The translations under genes and the position numbers were made by a program. A stretch of 64,000 nt of DNA from Streptomyces sp. Ru62. GTDB taxonomy: Bacteria > Actinomycetota > Actinomycetes > Streptomycetales > Streptomycetaceae. Under the pieces are notes generated by a model. That model was not told the DNA's origin. It saw only the letters and a list, made by a program, of their open reading frames with translations, and did not search any database. Positions 1 to 8,018 of the stretch are shown here, one piece after another (within the stretch, counting starts at the first letter, position 1; every line of letters starts with the position of its first letter). The stretch is from contig NZ_PQSU01000025.1 of assembly GCF_002920615.1 (NCBI RefSeq), positions 1 to 64,000 on the forward strand, read 5' to 3'.

Positions 1-241
1 CGTGCCTTGCAACGACCGTCTGTCCGGGGCCGTCGCGGCGGCCCCGGCCCGTCCCGGCCCGGCAGGAGGTCGCCGCGGAGGCGCCGGCTGCCGCCCCGTC
101 CGGCCGGCTCCGGGACCGGCCGGTACCGCTCGGGGAAGGGATCGGGAACGGCCGGCCGGACCCTGCGAGGGCAGACAGGAGAGGGCGGGCGCGCGGCGAA
201 CCCGTGGCACACCGCCCCCGACCATCGCAAGGAGCATGAGC

Positions 242-1744
242 GTGGGCAGACCGGAGAAACCGCTGGCGCCGGACGCCGGACCGGCCACCGCCTTCGCCCT
301 GGAGCTGCGCCGGCTCCGGGCCGCGGCGGGCTCCCCCAGCTACCGGGAGCTGGCGAGGCGTGCGCTGTTCTCGGCCTCGGTGCTCTCGGACGCCGCGGCC
401 GGTCACCGGCTGCCCACCCTTCAGGTGGCCCTCGCCTTCGCCGAGGCCTGCGGCGGGGACCGGGCGGTGTGGGAGCGGCGCTGGCGTGCGGCGGCGGGCC
501 GCGCGGGCGACGAGACAGGGCCGGCCGCCAAGCCGGCGCAGCAGGCACCGGAGCCGCGGCCGCGAGCCGCCGCGGGCCGGGCACCGCTGCCCGTACCCGC
601 CCAGCTGCCGATGGAGCCGCGCCCGCTGGCCGGCCGGGCCCGGGAGCTGGGTGAGGCACGGGCGCTGACGGCGGCGGGTGCCGGTTCCGTCCCGCCGCTG
701 GTCATCCATGGACTGGCCGGAGTGGGCAAGTCAGCGCTCGCGCTGCGGCTGGCCCACGAGCTGGCCGCGGACCTGCCGGACGGGCAGTTGTACGTCAGCC
801 TCGGCGCCGCCGCCGACGGGCGCAAGGACGCGCCCGGAATCGCGGGCGGGCTGCTGCGGTCCCTCGGCATCGCACCCGAGCTCGTCCCGGACGATCCCGC
901 ACAGCGCATCGGGCTGTACCGCTCGGTGCTGTACGAGCGGCGCCTGCTGGTCGTGTTCGACGGCACGCTCCAGGAACGCCAGGTGCGCGACCTGCTCGTG
1001 GCCACGCCCCGCAGCAGGATCGTGGTCACCGCGCGGTCCCGGCTGCTCGGCCTCGACGGGGTACGGCGGCTGGCGCTGCCCGTCCTCGGCCGGGACGAGT
1101 CGATGGACCTGCTCGCGGGGATCCTCGGCACGGAACGGCTGGCCGGTGCGCCGCGGGCCGGTCTGCTGCTCGCGGAGGCGTGCGGCGACCTGCCACTCGC
1201 CCTCACCCTCGCCGGCCGGCGTCTGGCCGCGCGCCCGGAGGTCTTCCTCGCCGAGGCGGTCGCCGGACTCCTCGGCGCCGACGGGCTGTCCGGCCGGCTG
1301 CGGGTGGGCGACGAGAGCCTCACCGAGCGCTACGAGGACGCCTACCGCCGTCTCACGCCCCGGGCCCGGCTCCTGCTGCACCGGTTCGCGGCGGCGGGGG
1401 CGACGCCCTCCGTGGACGGGGTGATCCGGGCGCCTGCCGTCGCCCTCGCGCACGCACCGGAGCCGTCGCAGGAGCCGCAGGAGCCGGTGGAACCGGTGGA
1501 ACCGGTGGAACCGGTGGAACCGGTGGAGGACGTCCTCGAAGCCGTGGTCGACAGCGGACTGCTGGAGCGTACCGACGTCCCCGGTCAGTACGGACTGCCG
1601 CCGCTGGTACGGCAGTTCGCGCTGGCCCGGGCGGCTCCCACGGCGGACGGTCCGGAGCCGGTGTGGCACCGCCCCCGGAGCGACCGGCCCGCACCGGACG
1701 CGGCACGACCCTTCCCAGCCATGACACAGGAGACCCCAGCATGA
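242..1744 (+). CDS. STAND-type transcriptional regulator (HTH + NB-ARC ATPase)
   Basis: Predicted 500-residue cytoplasmic regulator. An N-terminal XRE-like helix-turn-helix (about residues 15-70) is followed by a Pro/Ala-rich linker and an NB-ARC nucleotide-binding domain: Walker A GLAGVGKSA near residue 157, Walker B LLVVFDG and sensor strand RIVVTARSR. GTG 242 is chosen because AAGGAG at 229-234 lies 7 bases upstream; in-frame ATG 236 is only one base from it. The reading frame stays open to the window edge, but nothing before 229 looks like a start. Five tandem EPV units (1480-1530) precede the C-terminal module; I see no TPR repeats. Its stop overlaps the ATG of the next gene (1741-1744), so the two are probably co-translated. 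It may regulate the adjacent biosynthetic cluster, but that is inference from position only. Confidence 0.8.
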   Translation: MGRPEKPLAPDAGPATAFALELRRLRAAAGSPSYRELARRALFSASVLSDAAAGHRLPTLQVALAFAEACGGDRAVWERRWRAAAGRAGDETGPAAKPAQQAPEPRPRAAAGRAPLPVPAQLPMEPRPLAGRARELGEARALTAAGAGSVPPLVIHGLAGVGKSALALRLAHELAADLPDGQLYVSLGAAADGRKDAPGIAGGLLRSLGIAPELVPDDPAQRIGLYRSVLYERRLLVVFDGTLQERQVRDLLVATPRSRIVVTARSRLLGLDGVRRLALPVLGRDESMDLLAGILGTERLAGAPRAGLLLAEACGDLPLALTLAGRRLAARPEVFLAEAVAGLLGADGLSGRLRVGDESLTERYEDAYRRLTPRARLLLHRFAAAGATPSVDGVIRAPAVALAHAPEPSQEPQEPVEPVEPVEPVEPVEDVLEAVVDSGLLERTDVPGQYGLPPLVRQFALARAAPTADGPEPVWHRPRSDRPAPDAARPFPAMTQETPA

Positions 1745-3390
1745 CCACTCCCACCCCCGTCGCCGGCCTCGCCGAGGAGGCCGTCGGCCTGATCGCCGCC
1801 GAGGACCCGCTGGACGACGCGCTCGAAGGGTGCCCGGAGACGCTCGGACGGCTCGCCGACCCGTCGCGGCAGGCACAGGAGGCCCTGGCCGGTGAGGCGG
1901 CGCGGCTGGCCGAGCGGGCCGCCCGCGCGCCGGTCGCGGACGCCGCAGAGGAGGTGACCCGGGCCGTGGTGGTGCAGCAGGCGCGGGCGGTCGCCGACCG
2001 GCTGGGGACACGGCTGATCGAGCACACCGTCGCGGACTACCAGAACTCCCCGCTCGGCCGTCTGCTCGGTTCCCTGCCCGCGGTACGGCCTGCGGACGAG
2101 GAGCAGCAGCGCGGTCATCTGGAACGGCTGGCGGCGGTGCCCGAGTACCTGGCGAAGGCCGCCGAGCGGCACCGCGAGGGCCTGCGGGCGGGACGGCTGC
2201 CCGTCGCCGAGCGGGTCCGCACGGCGATGGCCCGGCTCGACGCGTACCTCGCCGACCCCGCCGGGGACCCGCTGCGCGCGGTGCCGCTGCGCACCCGTCA
2301 CCACGCCGAGCGGGACCGGCTGGTCGACGAGCGGGTGCGCCCGGCACTCGCCGCCTATCGCGAGGCCCTGCGCACGGACCTCGTCTCCCGGGGGCGGTCC
2401 CCGGAGCGCCCGGGACTGTGCCACCTGCCCGACGGGGAGGAGCACTACGCCACCCTGGCCCGCGTCCACACCACCACCGGCCGCTCGCCCAAGGAGCTGC
2501 ACGACACCGGGGTGGAGCTCCTCGCCCACCTGGAACGGGAGTACGTGCCCGTCGGAGCACAGGCCTTCGGCGGAGCGCCGGCCCCGGGGGAGGTGCGCGA
2601 GCGGCTGCGTACGGACATCCGGCTGCGGTGGGGCGGCGCGCAGGAGATGCTCGCGGCAGCCCGTACGGCGATCGCCCGGGCCGAGCAGGCCGCTCCCCGG
2701 CGCTTCGGGCGGCTGCCCGCCCGGCCCTGTGCGCTGGAGGGCAGCGAGGCGCCGGGCGCGCCCCTGGCCTGGTACATGCCGGCCGCGCTGGACGGTTCGC
2801 GGCCGGGAACGTACCACGCCAACACCGAGCGGGCGGCGGAGCGTTCGCGGGTGCTCGCCGAGGCCACCGCCTTCCACGAGGCCGTGCCCGGCCACCACGT
2901 CCAGCTCTCCCTCGCCCAGGAGCTGACCGGGCTGCCCCGGCTGCGCCGGATCGCCTGGATCAACGCCTACATCGAGGGCTGGGGGCTGTACGCGGAGCGG
3001 CTCGCCGACGAGATGGGGCTGTACTCCGGCCCGCTGGCCCGGCTGGGGATGCTGGCGATGGACTCGCTGCGGGCCGCCCGCCTGGTCGTCGACACCGGGC
3101 TGCACCACTTCGGCTGGACGCGCGAGCGGGCGGTGGCGTACTTGCGGGAGCACACGGTCCTGTCCGAGGCGGAGATCCAGAACGAGACCGACCGCTACAT
3201 CGAGTGGCCGGGTCAGGCGCTGTCGTACATGACCGGCCGGCTGGAGATCCAGCGGTTGCGCACTCGCGCGGCCCGGGAGCTGGGGCCGGCCTTCGACATC
3301 CGTGCCTTCCACGACCTGGTGCTCGGCGGCGGCGCGCTGCCGCTCGACGTGCTGGACCAGGTCGTCGCGCGCTGGACGCGCAGAGGCTGA
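1741..3390 (+). CDS. DUF885 family protein (putative zinc metallopeptidase)
   Basis: Predicted 549-residue soluble protein of the DUF885 family. The family hallmark HEAVPGHH is at about residues 379-386, a HExxPGHH variant of a zinc-peptidase site, followed by the family segment INAYIEGWGLYAERLADEMG, which supplies the likely third ligand (Glu). Length agrees with the usual 550-600 residues. No signal peptide is visible. The start is ATG 1741, inside the stop of the STAND regulator gene (ATGA overlap). Substrate is unknown for the family. Beside a predicted peptide-product cluster it could process or degrade a peptide, but it may equally be unrelated. Confidence 0.85.
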   Translation: MTTPTPVAGLAEEAVGLIAAEDPLDDALEGCPETLGRLADPSRQAQEALAGEAARLAERAARAPVADAAEEVTRAVVVQQARAVADRLGTRLIEHTVADYQNSPLGRLLGSLPAVRPADEEQQRGHLERLAAVPEYLAKAAERHREGLRAGRLPVAERVRTAMARLDAYLADPAGDPLRAVPLRTRHHAERDRLVDERVRPALAAYREALRTDLVSRGRSPERPGLCHLPDGEEHYATLARVHTTTGRSPKELHDTGVELLAHLEREYVPVGAQAFGGAPAPGEVRERLRTDIRLRWGGAQEMLAAARTAIARAEQAAPRRFGRLPARPCALEGSEAPGAPLAWYMPAALDGSRPGTYHANTERAAERSRVLAEATAFHEAVPGHHVQLSLAQELTGLPRLRRIAWINAYIEGWGLYAERLADEMGLYSGPLARLGMLAMDSLRAARLVVDTGLHHFGWTRERAVAYLREHTVLSEAEIQNETDRYIEWPGQALSYMTGRLEIQRLRTRAARELGPAFDIRAFHDLVLGGGALPLDVLDQVVARWTRRG

Positions 3391-3443
3391 GCGGGCGCGC
3401 GGAGGGGGCCGGTGCGGCCGGCACCGGCCCCCCGTCGCCGTGC

Positions 3444-4280
3444 TCAGGCGGTGAAGAGACCGTTCATCTGGAAGAAGTCCAGCGAGTCGGCCAGTTCCTC
3501 GTAGCTGCCGGAGCCGAGCAGTTCCAGAGTGGCGCGGCGGGCCGCCGTGTACGCGGCCTGGGCGACCGCGGTGCCGACGCTGACGCGGCGCACCCCGGCC
3601 TTGGCCAGCTCGGCCACGCCGGGTCCGCCGGGACCGGCCATGGCGTTCACCGGCAGCGGGGAGCGGCCGGTCAGCTCGCCGAGGACGGCCAGGTCCAGCA
3701 GGCCGGGCACGAAGACGCCGTCCGCACCCGCCCGCTCGTAGGCGGCGGCGCGGGTCAGCACGTCCTCCAGGCGGCCGGACTCCTCGCCGATGCCGAACAG
3801 GTACACGTCCGTACGGGCGTTGATCACCAGCTCGGGCAGCCCGGCCGCGGTCGCGGCCGCGCGCGCCGCCGCGATCCGCTCCGCCTGCTCCTCGGGGCCG
3901 AACAGCGGGCCGCCGGGGGCCTTGGAGTCCTCCAGATTGATGCCCACCGCTCCCGCGGTGACCACCGCGGTGACCGTCTTCGCCACCTCGTCCGGGGCCG
4001 CGCCGTAGCCGCCCTCGATGTCCACGGTCACCGGGACGTCGACCGCGGCGGCGATCCGCGCGGCGGCCGCGAGCATCTCGTCCCGGTCGGCCTGCTCGCC
4101 GTCACCCTTGCCGAGGGACCAGGCGACACCACCGCTGGTCGTGGCGATCGCCTGGGCGCCGGCGGCGGCCATCACGGCGGCGCTGCCCGCGTCCCAGGCG
4201 TTGGGCAGCACGAGGACGGACTCGGCGCCGAGCGCCCGCAGCCGCCGCGCCTTGTCCTTGGTGCTCTGGTCAACTGTCAT
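3444..4280 (-). CDS. isocitrate lyase/PEP mutase superfamily protein
   Basis: 278 residues, a single TIM-barrel domain of the isocitrate lyase / phosphoenolpyruvate mutase superfamily. Visible signatures are PNAWDAGSA near the N-terminus, the ATTSGGVAWSLG loop, the metal/substrate segment VTVDIEGGYG and GINLEDS. The catalytic-loop KKCGH motif of true isocitrate lyases is absent, as in the many short uncharacterised actinobacterial members, so the reaction (C-C lyase on a 2-oxoacid, or mutase) cannot be assigned. The ATG is followed by MTVDQSTKDK; an AAAGG stretch lies about 12 bases upstream. It is separated by 119 bases from the last gene of the biosynthetic operon and may have its own promoter. 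Confidence 0.8.
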   Translation of the reverse strand: MTVDQSTKDKARRLRALGAESVLVLPNAWDAGSAAVMAAAGAQAIATTSGGVAWSLGKGDGEQADRDEMLAAAARIAAAVDVPVTVDIEGGYGAAPDEVAKTVTAVVTAGAVGINLEDSKAPGGPLFGPEEQAERIAAARAAATAAGLPELVINARTDVYLFGIGEESGRLEDVLTRAAAYERAGADGVFVPGLLDLAVLGELTGRSPLPVNAMAGPGGPGVAELAKAGVRRVSVGTAVAQAAYTAARRATLELLGSGSYEELADSLDFFQMNGLFTA

Positions 4281-4331
4281 GGTTTCCGGTGCCTTTCGTG
4301 GTCGGCACAGCTCTGTGCCGCGGTTCGGGTG

Positions 4332-4349
4332 ACGATCGCGACGGATCGT
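4332..4349. promoter_or_regulatory. small inverted repeat upstream of PEP-mutase-like gene
   Basis: ACGATC at 4332-4337 and GATCGT at 4344-4349 form a perfect 6-bp inverted repeat with a 6-base spacer, 52 bases upstream of the ATG at 4280. It could be an operator; arms this short can arise by chance in GC-rich DNA. Confidence 0.3.
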
Positions 4350-4399
4350 TGCACGGGGGTTCGTAACAGGGGCGGTATTCGGACGACCCGGGCGTGCGG

Positions 4400-5392
4400 T
4401 CAGCCCGCCGTGCGACGGGTGATGGTCACGTACAGGTGTTCGTCGAGGACCTTGGGAAGCGTGACGGCGGGCCGGCCGAGGCCGGCGACGAGCGCGTCGG
4501 CGCTCTGTCCGCTCTCGGCGAGGACGGCCCGCGCCCAGGCCCTGCCGGTGCGCAGGTGGCGGGCGAAGGCGGCGCCGTCCCGGGCGCCGTACAGCTCGGT
4601 GGCGATGGCCGCGTCCCACGGCATGACGGTGTGCGGGCGCAGCGCGTACAGCGCCTTCGCGGCGGCCGTCGGGCCGAGGGACCGCGGCCGGGGACCGAAC
4701 CTGACCGGAAGCCGGGCGAGTTCCCCGTACGCGGTGGCCACGCTGTCGATTTCGGGGTCGGTCAGGTCGGCGAGCGGTGTGCCGGGCAGGGGATGACGGT
4801 CCGTCCAGGCGGCCAGCCCCTCCCCGAGCGGGTACGGTTCACCGTCCCGCGGGTAAGGGAGCCTGCACCCCCAGGAGTTGAGCCAGCGGTGCAGGGCCGT
4901 GCGACCGTCCGGGTCGCCGAGGTCGAGAGCGGGAGCGGCCGGCCCGCGCAGCTCCAGCCAGCTGCGGTCGACGCCCGGGTAGGCGGCGAACACCTCGGCC
5001 GACAGGCGCAGTTCGGCCATCGTCGGGGCGGGGCGCGCAGGTGGCCCCGGGTCGGGTCCGAGGTGGGCGCGGGCCACCTTCGCGGGGACGCACATGCGCC
5101 AGGCGTCGGTGACCAGTTCCGTCAGCTCGGGCGGACTCAGCGCGGCGAGCGTCGCCTCGGCCCAGTTGTAGCGCAGGTCGGAGGTCCGGGGCAGCGAGAA
5201 CTTCTCCGGTTCCGAGGCCACCAGGGCCGCGCGCTCCTCCTTGGGGAACGCGAAGCCCAGCGTGGTCTCGTCACGGGACAGCGCCAGGTAGACGATCCGG
5301 CCGACACGGAACTTCACCCGGTCCCGGACCAGGTGCTCCTCGGTGCGCGGCAACGCGACCGCCAGGCGCCGCACGTCCTCGACGGTGGACAT
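4400..5392 (-). CDS. MmcQ/YjbR-domain protein with extra C-terminal domain
   Basis: 330 residues. Residues 1 to about 112 match the MmcQ/YjbR family (double-wing, CyaY-like fold; some members bind DNA): EDVRRLAVALPRTEEHL, a short beta-rich core, LRYNWAEATLAALSPPEL and the C-terminal DAWRMCVPAKV. Stand-alone members have about 110-120 residues. From about residue 130 to the end is a second, helical alpha/beta domain that I do not recognise (LHRWLNSWGCRLPYPRDGE, ALYALRPHTVMPWDAAIATELYG). The start is ATG 5392 with GGAGG a few bases upstream. It lies 22 bases behind the last ATP-grasp gene, so it is probably the terminal gene of the biosynthetic operon, although no enzymatic role can be read from it. 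Confidence 0.7.
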   Translation of the reverse strand: MSTVEDVRRLAVALPRTEEHLVRDRVKFRVGRIVYLALSRDETTLGFAFPKEERAALVASEPEKFSLPRTSDLRYNWAEATLAALSPPELTELVTDAWRMCVPAKVARAHLGPDPGPPARPAPTMAELRLSAEVFAAYPGVDRSWLELRGPAAPALDLGDPDGRTALHRWLNSWGCRLPYPRDGEPYPLGEGLAAWTDRHPLPGTPLADLTDPEIDSVATAYGELARLPVRFGPRPRSLGPTAAAKALYALRPHTVMPWDAAIATELYGARDGAAFARHLRTGRAWARAVLAESGQSADALVAGLGRPAVTLPKVLDEHLYVTITRRTAG

Positions 5393-5414
5393 GTCCCTCC
5401 TCCTGTCGTGGAGC

Positions 5415-6713
5415 CTACGCCGGCCGGTCCTGCGCGGGCCGGTCCTGTGCGGATCCGTCCTGCGCGGGGCGGACCTTGATTTGGATGGTGTCCAGGGCCC
5501 GCCAGGCGGCGGCGACCGCCTCGGCGCCGGTCTCCGCCTCGGTGACGACCGAGCCGACCCGGTCCCAGGAGCTGCGCAGCTCCCGCACCTCGGCACCCGG
5601 CTCCACGGTCACCGAGCACGCCTGGACGCCGGGCAGCGCGCGCGCCTCGTCGAGCCCCGAGACGTCCTCCACCACCCCGGCCCCGGTGTGCAGGAAGCGG
5701 ATGGCGGCGGCACCGGGGGCCTTCTCCGGGAGCGGGGTGGTCAGCGGTTCGCCCTTCATGAGGGTCCAGAAGGCGCGCACGAGGTCGACGCGGTACGCGC
5801 GGTCCATCAGGTCGACGATGCCGTCACCGGGGAAGCGGCCGGCGCACTCCACCAGGTACGGGCGGCCGTCCTCGACGATCCACTCGCAGTGCGCGATCCC
5901 CGTGCCGAACCCGACGGCCTTCAGCAGGCGCTCGGTCTCCGCGCGCAGCAGCGCGTCCAGTTCGCCGGGGATGTCGGCGGGCACAAGGTGGCCCAGCTCC
6001 ACGGGCCGGCCGCCGGGGTAGAGCTCCTTGCCGGTGACGTTCCCGAACACCACCCGGCCGCGCTCCACGAGCAGCTCCACGCTGTACTCGCGGCCCTGGA
6101 CGCACCGCTCGACGAGCATGCGGAGCTCGAACCCGCGGTCGGGGACCATCACCCCCTCGTCCATGGCCGTGGTCTCCGCCCAGGCATCGTCGATCTCGTC
6201 GGGGGAGGCGAGGATGCGGGTGCCGAGGGCGGCCTGCCGGTTGGCCGGCTTCAGCACGGCCGGCCCGGGGTGCTCCGCCATGAACGCGCGGACCCCGTCG
6301 GGACCGGTGACCTCCACGGACTCCGGGTTGAGGATGCCGGCGGCCCGGCTGACTCTGCGCAGCACGGCCTTGTCCCGCAGGATCCGCAGCGCCCCGTATC
6401 CGCCGGTGGGCAGCCCGTACCGTTCGGCGAGGCGGGCCGCGAAGGGGGTGGCGTACTCCTGGAGCGGGGCGATCGCGACCGGATCGAGGTCGGGGTGGGC
6501 GTTGTAGAAGGCGTCGGCCGCGCCGTCGAGCTGGTACTCCCAGGCGATCAGCTCCCGTACCACCGGGGCCTCGTCGGCCTTCGGCCCGAGCTCGCGCTTG
6601 CGGATGACATCGGGTTCGTCGACGACGATCACGGAGCCCTCGGGCTGGAACTGCGCGAGCGAGGTCACCGCCACGGGCACGAAGCCCACCATGACGACAG
6701 GGCGTTCGGGCAT
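5415..6713 (-). CDS. ATP-grasp ligase (biosynthetic)
   Basis: 432 residues with the ATP-grasp layout: an N-terminal pre-ATP-grasp fold (MVGFVPVAVTSLAQ), the lysine-bearing strand PAVLKPANRQAALGTRI in the central domain, EYSVELLVERG, and the metal-binding C-terminal strand YLVECAGRFPGDGIVDLM. The family couples ATP hydrolysis to joining a carboxylate to an amine through an acyl phosphate, as in L-amino-acid ligases and carnosine synthase. The C-terminal tail has a short repeat (QDGSAQDRPAQDRPA). It is the third ATP-grasp gene of the cluster, 23 bases behind the second. I infer that it forms one amide or hydrazide bond of the final product; the substrates are unknown. Confidence 0.85.
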   Translation of the reverse strand: MPERPVVMVGFVPVAVTSLAQFQPEGSVIVVDEPDVIRKRELGPKADEAPVVRELIAWEYQLDGAADAFYNAHPDLDPVAIAPLQEYATPFAARLAERYGLPTGGYGALRILRDKAVLRRVSRAAGILNPESVEVTGPDGVRAFMAEHPGPAVLKPANRQAALGTRILASPDEIDDAWAETTAMDEGVMVPDRGFELRMLVERCVQGREYSVELLVERGRVVFGNVTGKELYPGGRPVELGHLVPADIPGELDALLRAETERLLKAVGFGTGIAHCEWIVEDGRPYLVECAGRFPGDGIVDLMDRAYRVDLVRAFWTLMKGEPLTTPLPEKAPGAAAIRFLHTGAGVVEDVSGLDEARALPGVQACSVTVEPGAEVRELRSSWDRVGSVVTEAETGAEAVAAAWRALDTIQIKVRPAQDGSAQDRPAQDRPA

Positions 6714-6736
6714 GTCTGTACTCCTTGGTGGATGGA

Positions 6737-7993
6737 TCAGGCGTCCGGGTCGGTCAGCTCGGCGCGGACCTGGGCGGCGAGTTCCTCGGCGGTGGACATG
6801 GCGTCCTCGAACGACGTGCCCGTCACACCGAGGAAGCCGAGGATGCTGTTGCCCGCGGGCGGGCGGCGGACCAGGTCGCCGGGCTTGGCGGTGACCTTGA
6901 GGAAGAACAGGTCGTCCCGGCCGGCCAGGCCGTCGGGGACGTGCACGTGGGCCACGCGGCCGGAGGCCGGGGGCAGCAGGCACAGGGCCGCCGTGTGGAC
7001 CCCGGTCGGCCGGTAGTGGCCGACCTTCGGGCGGACCCCGCGGGCCACGTCGGCGACGGCGGCTATCGGGTCGTAGCCGGCGGAGATGCGGGCCATGTGG
7101 TCCAGGCCGCCGCCGCCCGGGCGTACGGCGATCTCCACCAGGTGCGGGCGGCCCTCGTGGAAGCGGACCTCGGCGTGCAGCACGCTGCGCCGCAGCCCCT
7201 GGGCCCGGGCGCCCGCGGTGACGACCTCGTGCACGGCCTCGACCTGGGCCGGGGTGAGCGCGGTCGGGGCGTGGTGGACGTCGTCGTCGAAGGTGTCGCC
7301 CTCGGCGGTGACCCGGTCGACGATCGAGCCGAGGTACACCTCGTCGTCCCAGGCGAGGGCCTCGATGAGGAACTCGTCGCCGTCGAGGAAGGACTCCACC
7401 AGCAGCCCGTGCGGACCCAGGTCCAGTCCGTCGGCCTCCATCGCGTACCAGGACAGCTCGGTCAGGCCCTGCGCGGCCTGGGCGTAGCGCTCCCGCAGTT
7501 CGGCGGCGTCGTCGGCCCGGAAGACGTAGTTCGAGGCGGCCCCCAGGGTCGGCTTGACGATCACCGGGTAGCCGAACTCCTCCCCGGCGGCGAGCGCCTC
7601 GGCCTCGGTGGTGACGAAGCGGAAGTGCGGGTGGGCGGCGCCGCCGCGCTCGTGGGCCTGGCGCATCAGCAGCTTGTTCCGGCTGGCACGCGCGGCCTCC
7701 ACGCCGATGCCGGGCAGGCCGAGGGCCTCGGCCACCGCGGCGACCGCGAGCACCCCCGACTCGGAGAAGGTGAACACGCCCTCGAAGCGTTCCTCGGCGT
7801 GCCATTCCTTGGCCGCCGCGATCAGCGCCTCGATGGAGCGTGAGCCTGCGGTGCGGTAGCGGTCGGCGGGCCAGAAGTCCTCGGTGCCCTCGCCGTTGAG
7901 CACGTACAGGTCCGCGCCCAGGCCGACGACCTGCTCGTAGCGGGAGATGTAGTAGGTGGCGTTCTGCCGGGCTTCGAGCGCCAGGAGTTTCAT
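6737..7993 (-). CDS. ATP-grasp ligase (biosynthetic)
   Basis: 418 residues. The N-terminal fold begins MKLLALEARQNATYY; the ATP-grasp core contains FGYPVIVKPTLGAASNYVF (ATP-binding lysine and glycine loop), LLVESFLDGDEFLIEAL and the Mg-binding HAEVRFHEGRPHLVEIAVRP. The C-terminal part (PPASGRVAHVHVPDGLAG) resembles the extra domain of amino-acid ligases of the BacD/carnosine-synthase type. The start is ATG 7993. It lies 25 bases behind the DAO-type oxidase gene and 23 bases before the next ATP-grasp gene, all on one leftward operon. It probably joins the hydrazine-bearing unit to an amino acid; which bond it makes cannot be told from sequence. Confidence 0.85.
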   Translation of the reverse strand: MKLLALEARQNATYYISRYEQVVGLGADLYVLNGEGTEDFWPADRYRTAGSRSIEALIAAAKEWHAEERFEGVFTFSESGVLAVAAVAEALGLPGIGVEAARASRNKLLMRQAHERGGAAHPHFRFVTTEAEALAAGEEFGYPVIVKPTLGAASNYVFRADDAAELRERYAQAAQGLTELSWYAMEADGLDLGPHGLLVESFLDGDEFLIEALAWDDEVYLGSIVDRVTAEGDTFDDDVHHAPTALTPAQVEAVHEVVTAGARAQGLRRSVLHAEVRFHEGRPHLVEIAVRPGGGGLDHMARISAGYDPIAAVADVARGVRPKVGHYRPTGVHTAALCLLPPASGRVAHVHVPDGLAGRDDLFFLKVTAKPGDLVRRPPAGNSILGFLGVTGTSFEDAMSTAEELAAQVRAELTDPDA

Positions 7994-8018
7994 GGCGGTT
8001 CCTCTCGGATGGAAGGGG

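Noticed and set aside
2..241. Extending the STAND regulator to the window edge
   Set aside because: The frame is open but has low-complexity Arg/Pro composition and no start signal; GTG 242 has a well-spaced AAGGAG.
5415..7805. Long alternative frames overlapping the ATP-grasp genes and elsewhere, some above 700 residues
   Set aside because: They are antisense or out-of-frame shadows of high-GC genes, full of Arg/Pro/Gly runs without recognisable domains, and lie over genes with clear motifs.
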